A stretch of 16,118 nt of DNA from JANRKG01 sp033763635 (GCA_033763635.1 JANRKG010000229.1:1-16118); one strand, 5' to 3'; numbered from the stretch's first letter, positions 7,309-15,493 are shown. Translations and numbers: made by a program. The notes: generated by a model not told the origin, from the sequence alone.

Positions 7309-7947
7309 TTAAGTGCCTGGCAGCGATCGTAAATGTTCCGGCAAATGATATCGATCGCCCAAAACTTCCAGCAATGGGCCGTACTCTCCGTACTTCACAA
7401 TGCTGACGGACGCTGCAAGGGCTGTGATTCGATCCCGGTAGCGTCCCAGGTCAATTCCCAGCAAACTACAGATAATGATCCGAATCGTGGCTTTGTGGGA
7501 AACGATGAGGACATTTCCGGTTGGATGCGTTTGTTCGATCGCCGTGATGACAGGCATGGCACGGCTCGCAATTTGCACTGCTGTTTCTCCCCCTGGAGGA
7601 GCGTTCCAAGCGGGTTCGGTCATCCACCGCAAGTAAATATCGTTGTAGTTTTGCCGGAGTTCTTCGGGGGTTTTGCCTTCCCACTCTCCGTAGCTGATTT
7701 CCCGCAAGCCATCCCGAATTTGCATTTCCATCCCCAATGCATCACACAGAGGTTTGGCAGTGGCGATTGTGCGTTTTCGGGGGCTGACATAGATGGCTTC
7801 CCAGGAAACGGTTTGATAAGCATCGGCAAATGCCTGAGCCATTTCCATCCCGGCAGCAGTGAGGTCTACGTCAAGATCGCCACAGTAGCCACCCGTTTGA
7901 CTAAAGGTGGTTTCACCGTGCCGCATTAGATACAGTCTCAGGCTCAT
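7309..7947 (-). CDS. Histidine phosphatase family protein (phosphoglycerate mutase-like)
   Basis: The 212-residue protein is a complete single-domain member of the histidine phosphatase superfamily, branch 1. It has the N-terminal LMRHGET motif with nucleophile His10, SPRKRT with phosphate-binding Arg57, the proton-donor Glu83 in REISYGEWEG, and the second catalytic histidine His151 in VSHKAT. No membrane segment or signal peptide is seen, so it should act in the cytoplasm on a phosphorylated small molecule or protein. The family includes cofactor-dependent phosphoglycerate mutases and broad phosphatases; the short length and sequence favour a phosphatase, but the substrate cannot be read. 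The ATG at 7945-7947 is supported by a GGAGAA Shine-Dalgarno motif (7954-7959) six bases upstream. The neighbouring ppk lies upstream on the same strand but is separated by a 113-bp repeat element. Confidence 0.9.
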   Translation of the reverse strand: MSLRLYLMRHGETTFSQTGGYCGDLDVDLTAAGMEMAQAFADAYQTVSWEAIYVSPRKRTIATAKPLCDALGMEMQIRDGLREISYGEWEGKTPEELRQNYNDIYLRWMTEPAWNAPPGGETAVQIASRAMPVITAIEQTHPTGNVLIVSHKATIRIIICSLLGIDLGRYRDRITALAASVSIVKYGEYGPLLEVLGDRYHLPEHLRSLPGT

Positions 7948-7975
7948 GGGGAATTCTCCATTGAATTAGGTCTTA

Positions 7976-8088
7976 GGCAATTTTTTGAAAAGAGTTTACC
8001 AATGAGTGGCCCTTCGACTACGCTCAGGGCGCAAGGGCTGGTTGAGCGCAGCCGAAACCAGCGGAGAAATCTTTTTCTGGAAATCTCC
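7976..8088 (+). mobile_element. 113-bp MITE-like palindromic element, copy 1, at the ppk stop codon
   Basis: The element aligns without gaps to 15314-15426 over 113 positions, 87 identical by hand count, in the same orientation. It is flanked by the direct repeat TTA (7973-7975 and 8089-8091). The right end, read on the minus strand, begins GGAGATTTCCAGAAAAAG; the left end is a degenerate version. Inside are CCCTTCGACTACGCTCAGGG and a CTGGTT/AACCAG hairpin. It encodes no protein. The right-hand TTA is the complement of the ppk TAA stop codon, so the element apparently inserted at that stop and the target duplication kept the gene intact. In the ppk mRNA it would fold into a long 3' hairpin. 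Confidence 0.78.
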
Positions 8089-10260
8089 TTATTTGTCGTT
8101 CTTAGAAACTTCGATTGTCTGGAATGCCTTATCCATCAGAATTTTTTGAGCAACCAGCTCAGGTTCATTCTCGTTAGGTCGTCGCCGGAGGTAAGTTCCA
8201 TCCGACTGGAGTTCCCAGGCTTGACGATTATCTGATAGCAAAATTCCCAAAATCTCCTGTAAGTCCTTAGCAATTTCGGGGTCTTCGATGGGGGTGATCA
8301 CCTCTACACGACGATCGAGGTTGCGGGTCATCCAGTCGGCACTGCCAATAAAGATCTCTTCCTCACCGTTATTGTGGAAGTAGAAGATACGGGAGTGTTC
8401 CAGATAACGGCCCACAACACTGATAACCCGAATTGTGTCACTGACCCCTGGGATTCCCGGACGCAGACAGCAGATGCCCCGCACGATCAAATCAATCTGT
8501 ACCCCTACACGGGAGGCTTCATACAGGATGCGAATGATTTTGGGATCGACCAGAGAGTTCATCTTGGCGACAATGCGGCCTGAGCGTCCATTCTTGCAAT
8601 GCTCGATTTCCCGTCGAATTAAGTCTCCCATCCGATCGCGCAAACAAACCGGGGCCACCAACAGCTTTCGGTAGGACTGCTGCCGTGAGTAGCCAGTCAA
8701 ATAGTTGAACAGATCGGTCAGGTCGGCCCCCAACTCCTGTCGGCAACTGAGAATACCCAGGTCCGTGTAAAGGTTGGCGGTTTTGGGATTGTAGTTTCCG
8801 GTGCCAATGTGGACGTAACGACGGATCAGTTCCCCTTCTTGCCGCACCACCAGCACAACTTTCGTATGGGTTTTTAAGCCCACCAATCCATACACGACAT
8901 GCACCCCGGCCTTTTCTAACCGTCGTGCCCAGGTGATGTTGTTCTCCTCATCAAAGCGGGCTTTCAGTTCCACCAGGGCCACCACTTGCTTACCGTTCTC
9001 CGCTGCGGTTACAAGAGCCTTGACGATCGGCGAATCTCCCGAAGTCCGATATAGGGTAATCTTGATCGCCAGCACCTTGGGATCACAGGCGGCCTGGGTG
9101 ACAAACTGCTGGACTGAAGCCGAGAAAGACTCGTAGGGATGGTGAACCAGGACATCCCGTTCACGGATCACGGAGAAAATACTCTCCCCTTCACTACTCA
9201 GGGTGCCGTCTTCCAATTCTTGCCCAATCACCCGTTGCAGCCGGGTCGGAATGACAGGTTTCCAGGAAAAATCTTTCAGGTCGGGCAGGGGCAGGGACAG
9301 GAAGAACATCAAATCCCGCAGATTCAAGGGACCTTCCAGTTCGTAGACATCCTGTTCCGTCAGTTTCATTTCTTCCATCAGCATTTGACGGATAGAGTCG
9401 GGCGTTTCGGCCTGAAGTTCCAGGCGTACTACGAAACCTCCCAATCGACGTTTGCTGATCTCCTGCTCGATCGCCAGTAACAGATCATCGGCCTCATCTT
9501 CCTGCACCTCAAAATCCGCATCTCTAGTAATCCGGAACAGGTAGTACTCCTGAATGTTAATCCCAGGAAATAGAAACTCCAGATTGTGCGCGATCACCTG
9601 CTCCAGCGGAACCCCTGTCCAGACGCTCGGTTTGCCATCGTACTCCTGTAATTCTTTCGGTAGGGTTACAAAGCGGGGCAAGATACTGGGGACTTTCACC
9701 CGTGCAAAGCGTTCTTCGTCCGTTTTGGGATCTTTCACAACCACCGCTAAATTGAGGCTCAAGTTGGAAATGTGGGGGAATGGGTGGGCCGGATCGACCG
9801 CCAGGGGAGTGAGGACGGGGAAAATGCGATCCTCGAAGAACTGTTGCAAATAAGAGCGTTTTTCCTGATCCAGGTCAATATAGTTCAGCAGATGAACGCC
9901 CTGTTGGGCCAGCAGCGGGCGTAAGTGATGTTCAAACAGCCGATGTTGACGGGCGACGATCGGTTTCAGAACCTTGCTAATGACCTCTAACTGCTGGTGG
10001 GGAGTGCGACCGTCGGGAGTCAGTTTACTGACCTGAGCCATCACCTGCTCTTTCAGGGTAGACACCCGTACCATGAAATACTCATCTAGATTTGAGCTAA
10101 AAATCGCCGTGAATTTTAAGCGTTCTAGCAAGGGAGTGCGGGGATCTTCAGCTTCCGCCAAAACTCGGTTGTTAAACTCCAACCAACTGAGTTCTCGATT
10201 GAAGTAATATTGCGAGTCCGATAAATCGATATCTCGATGTGTTTCTTTTACGTTAGGCAT
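8089..10260 (-). CDS. ppk1: Polyphosphate kinase 1
   Basis: The 723-residue protein is a full-length PPK1, which reversibly makes inorganic polyphosphate from ATP in the cytoplasm. The N-domain starts with YYFNRELSWLEFNNRVL (about 18-34) and SSNLDEYFMVRV (55-66). The catalytic part has HHPYESF (373-379), AIKITLYRTSGDS (398-410), and GLKTHTK with His465, the expected phosphohistidine residue. EHSRIFYF carries His622, followed by IGSADWMTRNLDRRVEV (638-654). The His465-His622 spacing of 157 equals that of E. coli His435-His592. The ATG at 10258-10260 gives the usual short lead before the first motif; no strong ribosome binding site is seen. It is transcribed divergently from the ABC transporter genes. 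No convincing Pho box was found upstream. The stop codon lies inside the 3-bp duplication flanking the 113-bp element. Confidence 0.97.
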   Translation of the reverse strand: MPNVKETHRDIDLSDSQYYFNRELSWLEFNNRVLAEAEDPRTPLLERLKFTAIFSSNLDEYFMVRVSTLKEQVMAQVSKLTPDGRTPHQQLEVISKVLKPIVARQHRLFEHHLRPLLAQQGVHLLNYIDLDQEKRSYLQQFFEDRIFPVLTPLAVDPAHPFPHISNLSLNLAVVVKDPKTDEERFARVKVPSILPRFVTLPKELQEYDGKPSVWTGVPLEQVIAHNLEFLFPGINIQEYYLFRITRDADFEVQEDEADDLLLAIEQEISKRRLGGFVVRLELQAETPDSIRQMLMEEMKLTEQDVYELEGPLNLRDLMFFLSLPLPDLKDFSWKPVIPTRLQRVIGQELEDGTLSSEGESIFSVIRERDVLVHHPYESFSASVQQFVTQAACDPKVLAIKITLYRTSGDSPIVKALVTAAENGKQVVALVELKARFDEENNITWARRLEKAGVHVVYGLVGLKTHTKVVLVVRQEGELIRRYVHIGTGNYNPKTANLYTDLGILSCRQELGADLTDLFNYLTGYSRQQSYRKLLVAPVCLRDRMGDLIRREIEHCKNGRSGRIVAKMNSLVDPKIIRILYEASRVGVQIDLIVRGICCLRPGIPGVSDTIRVISVVGRYLEHSRIFYFHNNGEEEIFIGSADWMTRNLDRRVEVITPIEDPEIAKDLQEILGILLSDNRQAWELQSDGTYLRRRPNENEPELVAQKILMDKAFQTIEVSKNDK

Positions 10261-10409
10261 GGTTTTACCCGATCGGTACTAAAAATACTCCCAAAAAGCC
10301 CTTTCTAATGGATGTTTACTTCTATACATCAACCCTTTCCTCCCCGTCATCCCCAGGATGATGCAGATTTTTTCCATTCTTTCATCCACTTCTAACCTTC
10401 TCATGATCA
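10261..10409. promoter_or_regulatory. Divergent intergenic region with a hairpin in the ABC leader
   Basis: These 149 bases must hold the promoters of ppk (minus) and of the ABC transporter (plus). TCATCC (10347-10352) and GGATGA (10356-10361) form a tight stem with a 3-base loop, followed on the plus strand by a six-T run near 10368. This looks like a weak intrinsic terminator or attenuator ahead of the ABC ATPase, or it could end readthrough. Clear promoter hexamers could not be chosen. Confidence 0.35.
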
Positions 10410-11357
10410 ATGGCAAATCCACTGGCAATTTCCACCCGCAACCTAACGAAACAATTTGAAGGCCATTTGGCGGTCAATCACGTCAATCTACAAATTGTTT
10501 CTGGCGAAATCTATGGTCTGATTGGTCCCAACGGGGCAGGGAAGACGACGCTGATTCGGATGTTATCAACGGCAGAAGAACCGACCACCGGAGAGATTCA
10601 AGTTAATGGGCATACATTGGTTCGGGGGCAGGCCAACCCAGAACTCAAGCGTCAATTGGGTCTATTACCCGATGACTTTCCCCTCTACGAAGATCTGAGC
10701 GTTTGGGACTACCTGGATTACTTCGCCCGCCTCTATTACCTGAGCGATCCCATCCTCACCCAGCGACTCAAGGCAGTGCTGGAACTGGTCAGCCTGCAAA
10801 ACAAGCGGAATAGTTTGATCGGCAGTCTCTCGCGGGGGATGAAACAACGACTTAGCCTTGCCCGTAGCATTATTCATACTCCCTCGATTTTATTGCTGGA
10901 TGAGCCTGTCTCTGGGCTGGACCCGATCGCACGGGCACAATTCAAAGACATCATCCGAGGCTTGCAACGGCAGGGGATGACCATTCTCATTTCCTCCCAT
11001 ATCCTGAGTGATCTTGCAGAGTTTTGTACCTCGATCGGGATCATGGAATTGGGCCGCCTAGTGGAAAGCGCTCCCCTGCAAGAACTCTACAATCGCCTCA
11101 GCCAAGAGCAAATTATCATCACCAGCCTCAATGGCCCGGATACAATTCAAGCCCATCTCAAAAACTACCCTCGCGTTGATAACTGTGAGATCCTGCCCGA
11201 TCGCCGAGTGCGAATCAATTTCTCTGGCAGTTTGGAGGAAGTGGCGGCCCTGTTGCGATCGTTAGTGGAAGCAGGTATCCCCATTACCGACTTTACCCGC
11301 ACCCACGAAAGCCTGGAGGCGATCTTCTTGAAAATGGGCCATCAGCAGACTTCTTAA
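10410..11357 (+). CDS. ABC transporter ATP-binding protein (ABC-2 type exporter)
   Basis: The 315-residue protein is a complete nucleotide-binding subunit. Walker A is GPNGAGKT (39-46), the signature is LSRGMKQ (140-146), Walker B is ILLLDEP (160-166) with Asp164 and Glu165, the D-loop is SGLD (168-171) and the H-loop histidine is His197 in ISSHIL. The signature has Ser-Arg-Gly instead of Ser-Gly-Gly, common in this subfamily. A C-terminal extension of about 90 residues follows the ATPase core, as in exporter ATPases of the gliding-motility, antibiotic or lipid export type. It should work with the permease encoded at 11558-13090, driving transport across the cytoplasmic or thylakoid membrane; the substrate is unknown. 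The ATG at 10410 follows a short AT-rich leader without a good Shine-Dalgarno motif. A 200-base spacer with repeats separates it from the permease gene. Confidence 0.93.
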   Translation: MANPLAISTRNLTKQFEGHLAVNHVNLQIVSGEIYGLIGPNGAGKTTLIRMLSTAEEPTTGEIQVNGHTLVRGQANPELKRQLGLLPDDFPLYEDLSVWDYLDYFARLYYLSDPILTQRLKAVLELVSLQNKRNSLIGSLSRGMKQRLSLARSIIHTPSILLLDEPVSGLDPIARAQFKDIIRGLQRQGMTILISSHILSDLAEFCTSIGIMELGRLVESAPLQELYNRLSQEQIIITSLNGPDTIQAHLKNYPRVDNCEILPDRRVRINFSGSLEEVAALLRSLVEAGIPITDFTRTHESLEAIFLKMGHQQTS

Positions 11358-11373
11358 GATCACTGCGTATACC

Positions 11374-11496
11374 AATCCCCTCCTGGGAGGGGGAGGGGTG
11401 GGTTTCGCTTTCGCAAAAGCAGCATCCAAGAATCAACTGAACAGCCGACACCCCTGACCCACCCCGCCCTTCGGGCACCCCTCCCAGGAGGGGATT
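11374..11496. repeat. 123-bp inverted-repeat element between the ABC ATPase and permease genes
   Basis: AATCCCCTCCTGGGAGGGG (11374-11392) is perfectly complementary to the segment at 11478-11496, a 19-bp terminal inverted repeat. Inside, GGGGTGGGT (11396-11404) can pair with ACCCACCCC near 11457-11465, giving a second stem. It encodes no protein. From memory, similar CCCCTCC..GGAGGGG elements are scattered in cyanobacterial intergenic DNA, but no second copy is present here. No target duplication is evident. Because it lies 17 bases after the ATPase stop codon, its RNA hairpin could reduce or stabilise readthrough into the permease gene. Confidence 0.75.
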
Positions 11497-11518
11497 AGGG
11501 GCGAATCGGCTGCGATTA

Positions 11519-11553
11519 CCTATCCCCTATTACCCATCACCCATTACCCCATC
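11519..11553. repeat. Degenerate tandem heptamer repeat just upstream of the permease
   Basis: Five imperfect 7-base units with consensus CCCATTA: CCTATCC, CCTATTA, CCCATCA, CCCATTA and CCCCATC. They end four bases before the permease start codon, occupying the place where a ribosome binding site would lie. Short tandemly repeated heptamers (STRR) are known from filamentous cyanobacteria. Unit-number changes here would alter the permease 5' leader. Confidence 0.65.
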
Positions 11554-11557
11554 TTCT

Positions 11558-13090
11558 ATGAATTCCAATTTTCTGAATCAATTAGGCAACTGGAACCCGC
11601 AATTGTTGCGGGAATGGAAAGGCCGATTGCGGCCCCGGAGTGCGATCGCTGCGATTTCCGTTTCAGTGATTGGACAGATTTTGTTTGTGTTGGCTTTCTG
11701 GCAAGGAATGCAGTTTAGTCAGGATGTTCCGGGCTTCTGGCGGGGGCAGTTTCTCACCCTGAGTTGGGTTTTGCCTTATGGTCTGTTTCTGGCGGGCGTT
11801 TATACCTTAATCAGTGACCTGACCACGGAAGAACAGCGGGGAACCCTGAATTTTATTCGCCTCAGCCCGCGCCCCAGTACGACGATCCTGCTTGGGAAAA
11901 TTTTGGGAGTTCCGGCTTTAGCTTACCTGGCCTTATTCCTGGTAGTGCCCCTGCATGTAATCACGGCCCTTGCTTCGGGGGCTTCCCTGGCGTTTCTGGT
12001 GAGCTTTTATGTGCTGATTTTAGCGGCCTGTGCCCTGCTCTATAGTGCTTCGTTGCTCGTGGCTTTTCTGGGGGGCAAGGGTCGTGCGATCTTTGGGCAG
12101 CAATCGGTAACGGCGATTAGCTTTGCGGCCCTGACTCTCTTTAGCTTTGCTCCGTTGTTTATGCTTTGGTGTAACCAGATTGTCTGGGTGCAATTGAATC
12201 GACCTGTAGGGCCAGAAACTACTTCCTTTGCTGATTTTATGGAGTGGTTTTACCTGCCGATTGGCAAAAATGTATTGCTGGCCCATCTCTTTACCCTGGC
12301 GAATTTGCTGCTTCCAACCCTGGGGATCTGGCGGGTGCTTCAGCGGCGCTTTCATAACCCGACTGCCACAATTTTGAGCAAACGGCAAAGCTATGCATTT
12401 ATTGCTTACCTGCAAGTGTTGGTTCTGGGATTTAGCTTGCGATCGGATGTAAACACCTATGGAGAATATGCTTTTTGGCCTGTCCTCGCAATTACCTACT
12501 TCATCAATTTCATGGCATTTCTGATATTGATCGCTGCCTTGTCGCCCCAGCGGGTGGCCCTGCTTGATTGGGTCCGCTTTGAACGGCGAGGGCATCTTAT
12601 CCAGGATTTGATTTGGGGTGAAAAAAGTCCCGCGCCCGTTGCCATTGGTGTGAATCTGGTAATTGCCAATGCCCTACTCATTCCCTGGATAATGCTGTGG
12701 CCTGCCGATCGCCTCAATGCTTCTGCAAAACCGACTGCCCTGCTCATTCTGGGTATCTTTGCCTGTGTGATGTTGATTTATGCTGTGATTGCCCAAACCA
12801 TTCTGGCAACGAACACCAATAAACCCGCAACCTGGGCAACCGGGGCACTGGCAACCCTGATCTTTCTGCCGCCGATCGTGCTGGGAATTCTCAGGATTGA
12901 GCCTCAGAAATTCCCGATTATTTGGGCCTTCTTCGGATTTCCCTGGCCTGAGACGGTTGCCACGAACCCTTTCCAAACCGTAAGCCTTGCCCTGGCATTG
13001 TTGGGGCAGGTGATTGTTTTGGGGTTACTGGGGTATTTATTGGTGCAGCAGTTGCAAAAACTAGCGATTCGGGATGCCAGGGAAACGTAG
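11558..13090 (+). CDS. ABC-2 type transporter permease subunit
   Basis: The 510-residue protein is strongly hydrophobic with about twelve predicted membrane segments (roughly 29-48, 65-84, 118-138, 143-170, 184-205, 237-258, 279-293, 305-327, 360-380, 392-413, 427-444 and 473-496). The cytoplasmic loop at 89-117 has EEQRGTLNFIRLSPRPS and LLGKILGVP, matching the E...GTLE..R.SP....GK pattern of ABC-2 permeases that contacts the ATPase. It should form the membrane channel for the ATPase encoded just upstream. The ATG at 11558 directly follows the heptamer repeats, so there is no Shine-Dalgarno sequence; the short charged N-terminus NPQLLREWKGRLRPRS before helix 1 supports this start. The substrate is unknown. 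The length suggests a fused or duplicated permease, larger than typical single ABC-2 subunits. Confidence 0.9.
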   Translation: MNSNFLNQLGNWNPQLLREWKGRLRPRSAIAAISVSVIGQILFVLAFWQGMQFSQDVPGFWRGQFLTLSWVLPYGLFLAGVYTLISDLTTEEQRGTLNFIRLSPRPSTTILLGKILGVPALAYLALFLVVPLHVITALASGASLAFLVSFYVLILAACALLYSASLLVAFLGGKGRAIFGQQSVTAISFAALTLFSFAPLFMLWCNQIVWVQLNRPVGPETTSFADFMEWFYLPIGKNVLLAHLFTLANLLLPTLGIWRVLQRRFHNPTATILSKRQSYAFIAYLQVLVLGFSLRSDVNTYGEYAFWPVLAITYFINFMAFLILIAALSPQRVALLDWVRFERRGHLIQDLIWGEKSPAPVAIGVNLVIANALLIPWIMLWPADRLNASAKPTALLILGIFACVMLIYAVIAQTILATNTNKPATWATGALATLIFLPPIVLGILRIEPQKFPIIWAFFGFPWPETVATNPFQTVSLALALLGQVIVLGLLGYLLVQQLQKLAIRDARET

Positions 13091-13131
13091 AAACCCAAAA
13101 TTTCTCAACCATCTGCAAAATCCCCACCCTG

Positions 13132-13153
13132 GAGACGCGAAATTCCGCGTCTC
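13132..13153 (+). terminator. Hairpin after the permease gene
   Basis: GAGACGCG (13132-13139) and CGCGTCTC (13146-13153) form a perfect 8-bp GC-rich stem with a 6-base loop, 42 bases after the permease stop codon. The bases after it (TTAGCGTTT) are not a proper T-run, so it may be a weak terminator. Similar GAGACGCG..CGCGTCTC palindromes are frequent repeats in cyanobacteria (recall). Confidence 0.5.
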
Positions 13154-13220
13154 TTAGCGTTTATCGCATTGGCATCAATCCAGTACGTTACACTGGCAGT
13201 GAGTTTTTTGGTCAAGATCC

Positions 13221-15305
13221 ATGCCAAATCGCCTTGCCCAATCCCAAAGCCTCTACCTGCGGAAGCACGCTGAAAACCCGATCGCCTGGTGGCCCTGGTG
13301 CGCTGAAGCCCTGGAAATCGCCCGCCGCGAAGACAAACCCATCTTCCTGTCGATCGGCTATTCCAGTTGTCACTGGTGTACGGTGATGGAAGGGGAAGCA
13401 TTTTCGGACGGAACGATCGCCGAATTTATGAACGCGAATTTTCTGCCCATTAAGGTCGATCGGGAAGAACGGCCTGACTTGGACAGCATTTATATGCAAA
13501 CTCTGCAAATGCTGACCGGACAGGGCGGTTGGCCTTTGAATGTGTTCCTGACTCCTGATGATTTGGTGCCCTTTTATGGCGGAACTTACTTTCCCTTAGA
13601 ACCCCGCTACGGACGACCTGACTTTCTCAGAGTTCTGCAATCGATTCGGCAATACTACGACACGGAAAAAACAAACGTTGCGGCGATCAAGGAAAAGATT
13701 TTAGAAAGTCTGCAAACAGCGGCACTCGTAGAACCCGCCCAGATGCTCCAACCAACCCTTTTAAAGGAAGGATTGGAATCCAACACGGGAGTTCTCAGTT
13801 ACGTGGGTCCCGGTCCCAGTTTCCCCATGATTCCCTACGCGGATGTGGTGCTGCGGGCCTCCCGGTTTCGCTACGAATCCCGATATGAGGCGGAGACGAT
13901 CGCCAACAAACGGGGGATTGCTCTGGCGCTTGGTGGCATTTACGATCATGTTGCCGGGGGCTTCCATCGCTACACAGTAGACCCCACCTGGACCGTGCCC
14001 CACTTTGAAAAGATGCTGTACGACAATGGACAGATCGTGGAATTCCTCGCAGATCTGGGGAGTGCTGGGGTACAGGAACCTGCTTTTGAACAGGCGATCG
14101 TCGGGACGGTGCAATGGCTGAAGCGGGAGATGACAGCCCCGGAAGGGTATTTCTATGCGGCGCAGGATGCGGATAGCTTCACCACGCCAGCGGAAGTGGA
14201 ACCAGAGGAAGGAGCTTTCTACGTCTGGAGCCATCAAGAACTTGCCGACCTCCTCACCTCGGAAGAACTCGCTGAATTGGTGGAGCAGTTTACCGTCACC
14301 TCAATGGGTAACTTTGAAGGGAAGAACGTCTTGCAACGGCAACAACCCGGAGCCTTAAGCGATTCCCTGAAAACAGCGCTGAAAAAACTGTTTCAGGTGC
14401 GGTATGGCGCACTTCCCGAAGATCTGCCCACCTTTCCCCCCGCCCGCAATAACCAGGAAGCGAAAAACCATCCCTGGCCCGGTCGGATTCCCGCTGTCAC
14501 TGACACCAAACTGATCGTTGCCTGGAACAGCTTAATGATTTCTGGGTTAGCGCGGGCCTATGCTGTATTCGGTCTGCCTGAAGCGTGGCACCTGGCAACC
14601 CAAGCGGCTGATTTTATTTTAAAGAGACAGTGGATCACAACAGCAGACGGCACCCGTCGCTTTCACCGCTTGAACTATGAGGGCCAGGTTGAAGTGATGG
14701 CTCAGTCGGAAGATTACGCCTTTTTCATCAAAGCCCTGCTCGATCTGCATCAGGCCAGTCTGCGAGGAACTGGCAGTGAATCTACAATCGATTGGTTGCA
14801 ATCGGCGATCGTCCTGCAAGCAGAATTCGATGAGTACCTCTGGAGCCTGGAATTTGGCGGATACTACAATGCTGCCAGTGATGCTAGCAGTGACCTCCTG
14901 GTGCGCGAACGGGGTTACTTTGATAACGCAACCCCTTCTGCAAACGGAGTCGCGATCGCCAACTTAGTTCGCCTGTTTCTCCTGAGTGAAGATCTCCAGT
15001 ATCTCGATCGCGCCGAACAAGCTTTGCAAACCTTTGGTGGAGCAATGACCCGTTCTCCCCAAGCTTGTCCCGGTCTGTTCACAGCCCTGGATTGGTACTG
15101 CAACCATACTCTGATTCGTACGACTCCCGATCATTTGCCCGCTCTGGTTAACCAGTATCTCCCAACTACTATCCTGAAAACCACGACCGATTTACCCGAA
15201 GGGACGATCGCTCTGGTGTGTCAGGGTTTGTCTTGTAAAGAACCAGCGCGATCGTTGGAACAGTTGTGCGATCAGATCGGTGAAAGCCAGAATCGGGGCT
15301 TGTAG
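13221..15305 (+). CDS. DUF255 / SPATA20 (YyaL) family protein with thioredoxin-like domain
   Basis: The 694-residue protein is full length for the family. It begins with NRLAQSQSLYLRKHAENPIA (3-22), then a thioredoxin-like fold with Cys50-His51-Trp52-Cys53 in YSSCHWC and the conserved stretches VDREERPDLD, GQGGWPLNVFLTP and YGGTYFP (about 75-124). The rest (from about 200) is a helical-barrel region resembling six-hairpin glycosidases or epimerases, with GGFHRYTVDPTW and PHFEKMLYDNGQ, later AWNSLMISGLARA and YFDNATPSANG. The CxxC motif suggests redox or metal chemistry, but the biochemical role is not established. No signal peptide or membrane segment is seen. The ATG at 13221 starts immediately before the conserved N-terminus; no Shine-Dalgarno motif. 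It lies downstream of the ABC permease on the same strand, with a hairpin between, so it probably has its own promoter. A 113-bp mobile-like element follows 8 bases after the stop codon. Confidence 0.93.
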   Translation: MPNRLAQSQSLYLRKHAENPIAWWPWCAEALEIARREDKPIFLSIGYSSCHWCTVMEGEAFSDGTIAEFMNANFLPIKVDREERPDLDSIYMQTLQMLTGQGGWPLNVFLTPDDLVPFYGGTYFPLEPRYGRPDFLRVLQSIRQYYDTEKTNVAAIKEKILESLQTAALVEPAQMLQPTLLKEGLESNTGVLSYVGPGPSFPMIPYADVVLRASRFRYESRYEAETIANKRGIALALGGIYDHVAGGFHRYTVDPTWTVPHFEKMLYDNGQIVEFLADLGSAGVQEPAFEQAIVGTVQWLKREMTAPEGYFYAAQDADSFTTPAEVEPEEGAFYVWSHQELADLLTSEELAELVEQFTVTSMGNFEGKNVLQRQQPGALSDSLKTALKKLFQVRYGALPEDLPTFPPARNNQEAKNHPWPGRIPAVTDTKLIVAWNSLMISGLARAYAVFGLPEAWHLATQAADFILKRQWITTADGTRRFHRLNYEGQVEVMAQSEDYAFFIKALLDLHQASLRGTGSESTIDWLQSAIVLQAEFDEYLWSLEFGGYYNAASDASSDLLVRERGYFDNATPSANGVAIANLVRLFLLSEDLQYLDRAEQALQTFGGAMTRSPQACPGLFTALDWYCNHTLIRTTPDHLPALVNQYLPTTILKTTTDLPEGTIALVCQGLSCKEPARSLEQLCDQIGESQNRGL

Positions 15306-15313
15306 AGACGTAA

Positions 15314-15426
15314 GGAGATTTCCAGAAAAGAATTTACCTGTGGGTTGCCCTTCGACTTCCCTCAGGGCGCGGGCGCTGGTTGAGCGAAGTCGAAACCAGC
15401 GGGTATATTCTTTGTCAGAAATCTCC
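15314..15426 (+). mobile_element. 113-bp MITE-like palindromic element, copy 2
   Basis: Same length and orientation as copy 1 (7976-8088). Terminal inverted repeats begin GGAGATTTC at both ends and extend over about 25 bases with five mismatches. It is flanked by the direct repeat TAA (15311-15313 and 15427-15429). The centre has CCCTTCGACTTCCCTCAGGG and TGAGCGAAGTCGAA; TTCGACTTCCCTCA can pair with the latter with one mismatch, so the whole element folds on itself. It has no coding capacity, so any movement would need a transposase in trans; none is in the window. It lies between the DUF255 stop and the convergent hepT gene and could serve as a two-way terminator. Confidence 0.78.
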
Positions 15427-15493
15427 TAATTTCTTAAAAACCTGGTGACTCATTGGGCATGAATAACCTCATCATTCAAGGCTTCCTGAAAGT

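Noticed and set aside
7333..7929. 198-codon open frame on the plus strand
   Set aside because: It is the shadow of the histidine phosphatase gene, whose catalytic motifs and Shine-Dalgarno sequence are on the minus strand; its own translation has no recognisable domain.
8002..8235. 77-codon plus-strand frame
   Set aside because: It starts inside the 113-bp element and continues antisense to the ppk 3' end; no protein-like signal.
10261..10409. Pho box upstream of ppk
   Set aside because: No pair of PyTTAAPyPy(A/T)-type 8-mers with the expected 3-base spacing was found on either strand.
12020..12595. 191-codon open frame on the minus strand
   Set aside because: It lies inside the permease gene; the translation is a low-quality Gln/Lys-rich string typical of antisense to membrane-protein codons.
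14155..14358. 67-codon plus-strand frame inside the DUF255 gene
   Set aside because: Overlaps the conserved DUF255 frame in another phase with no supporting motif.
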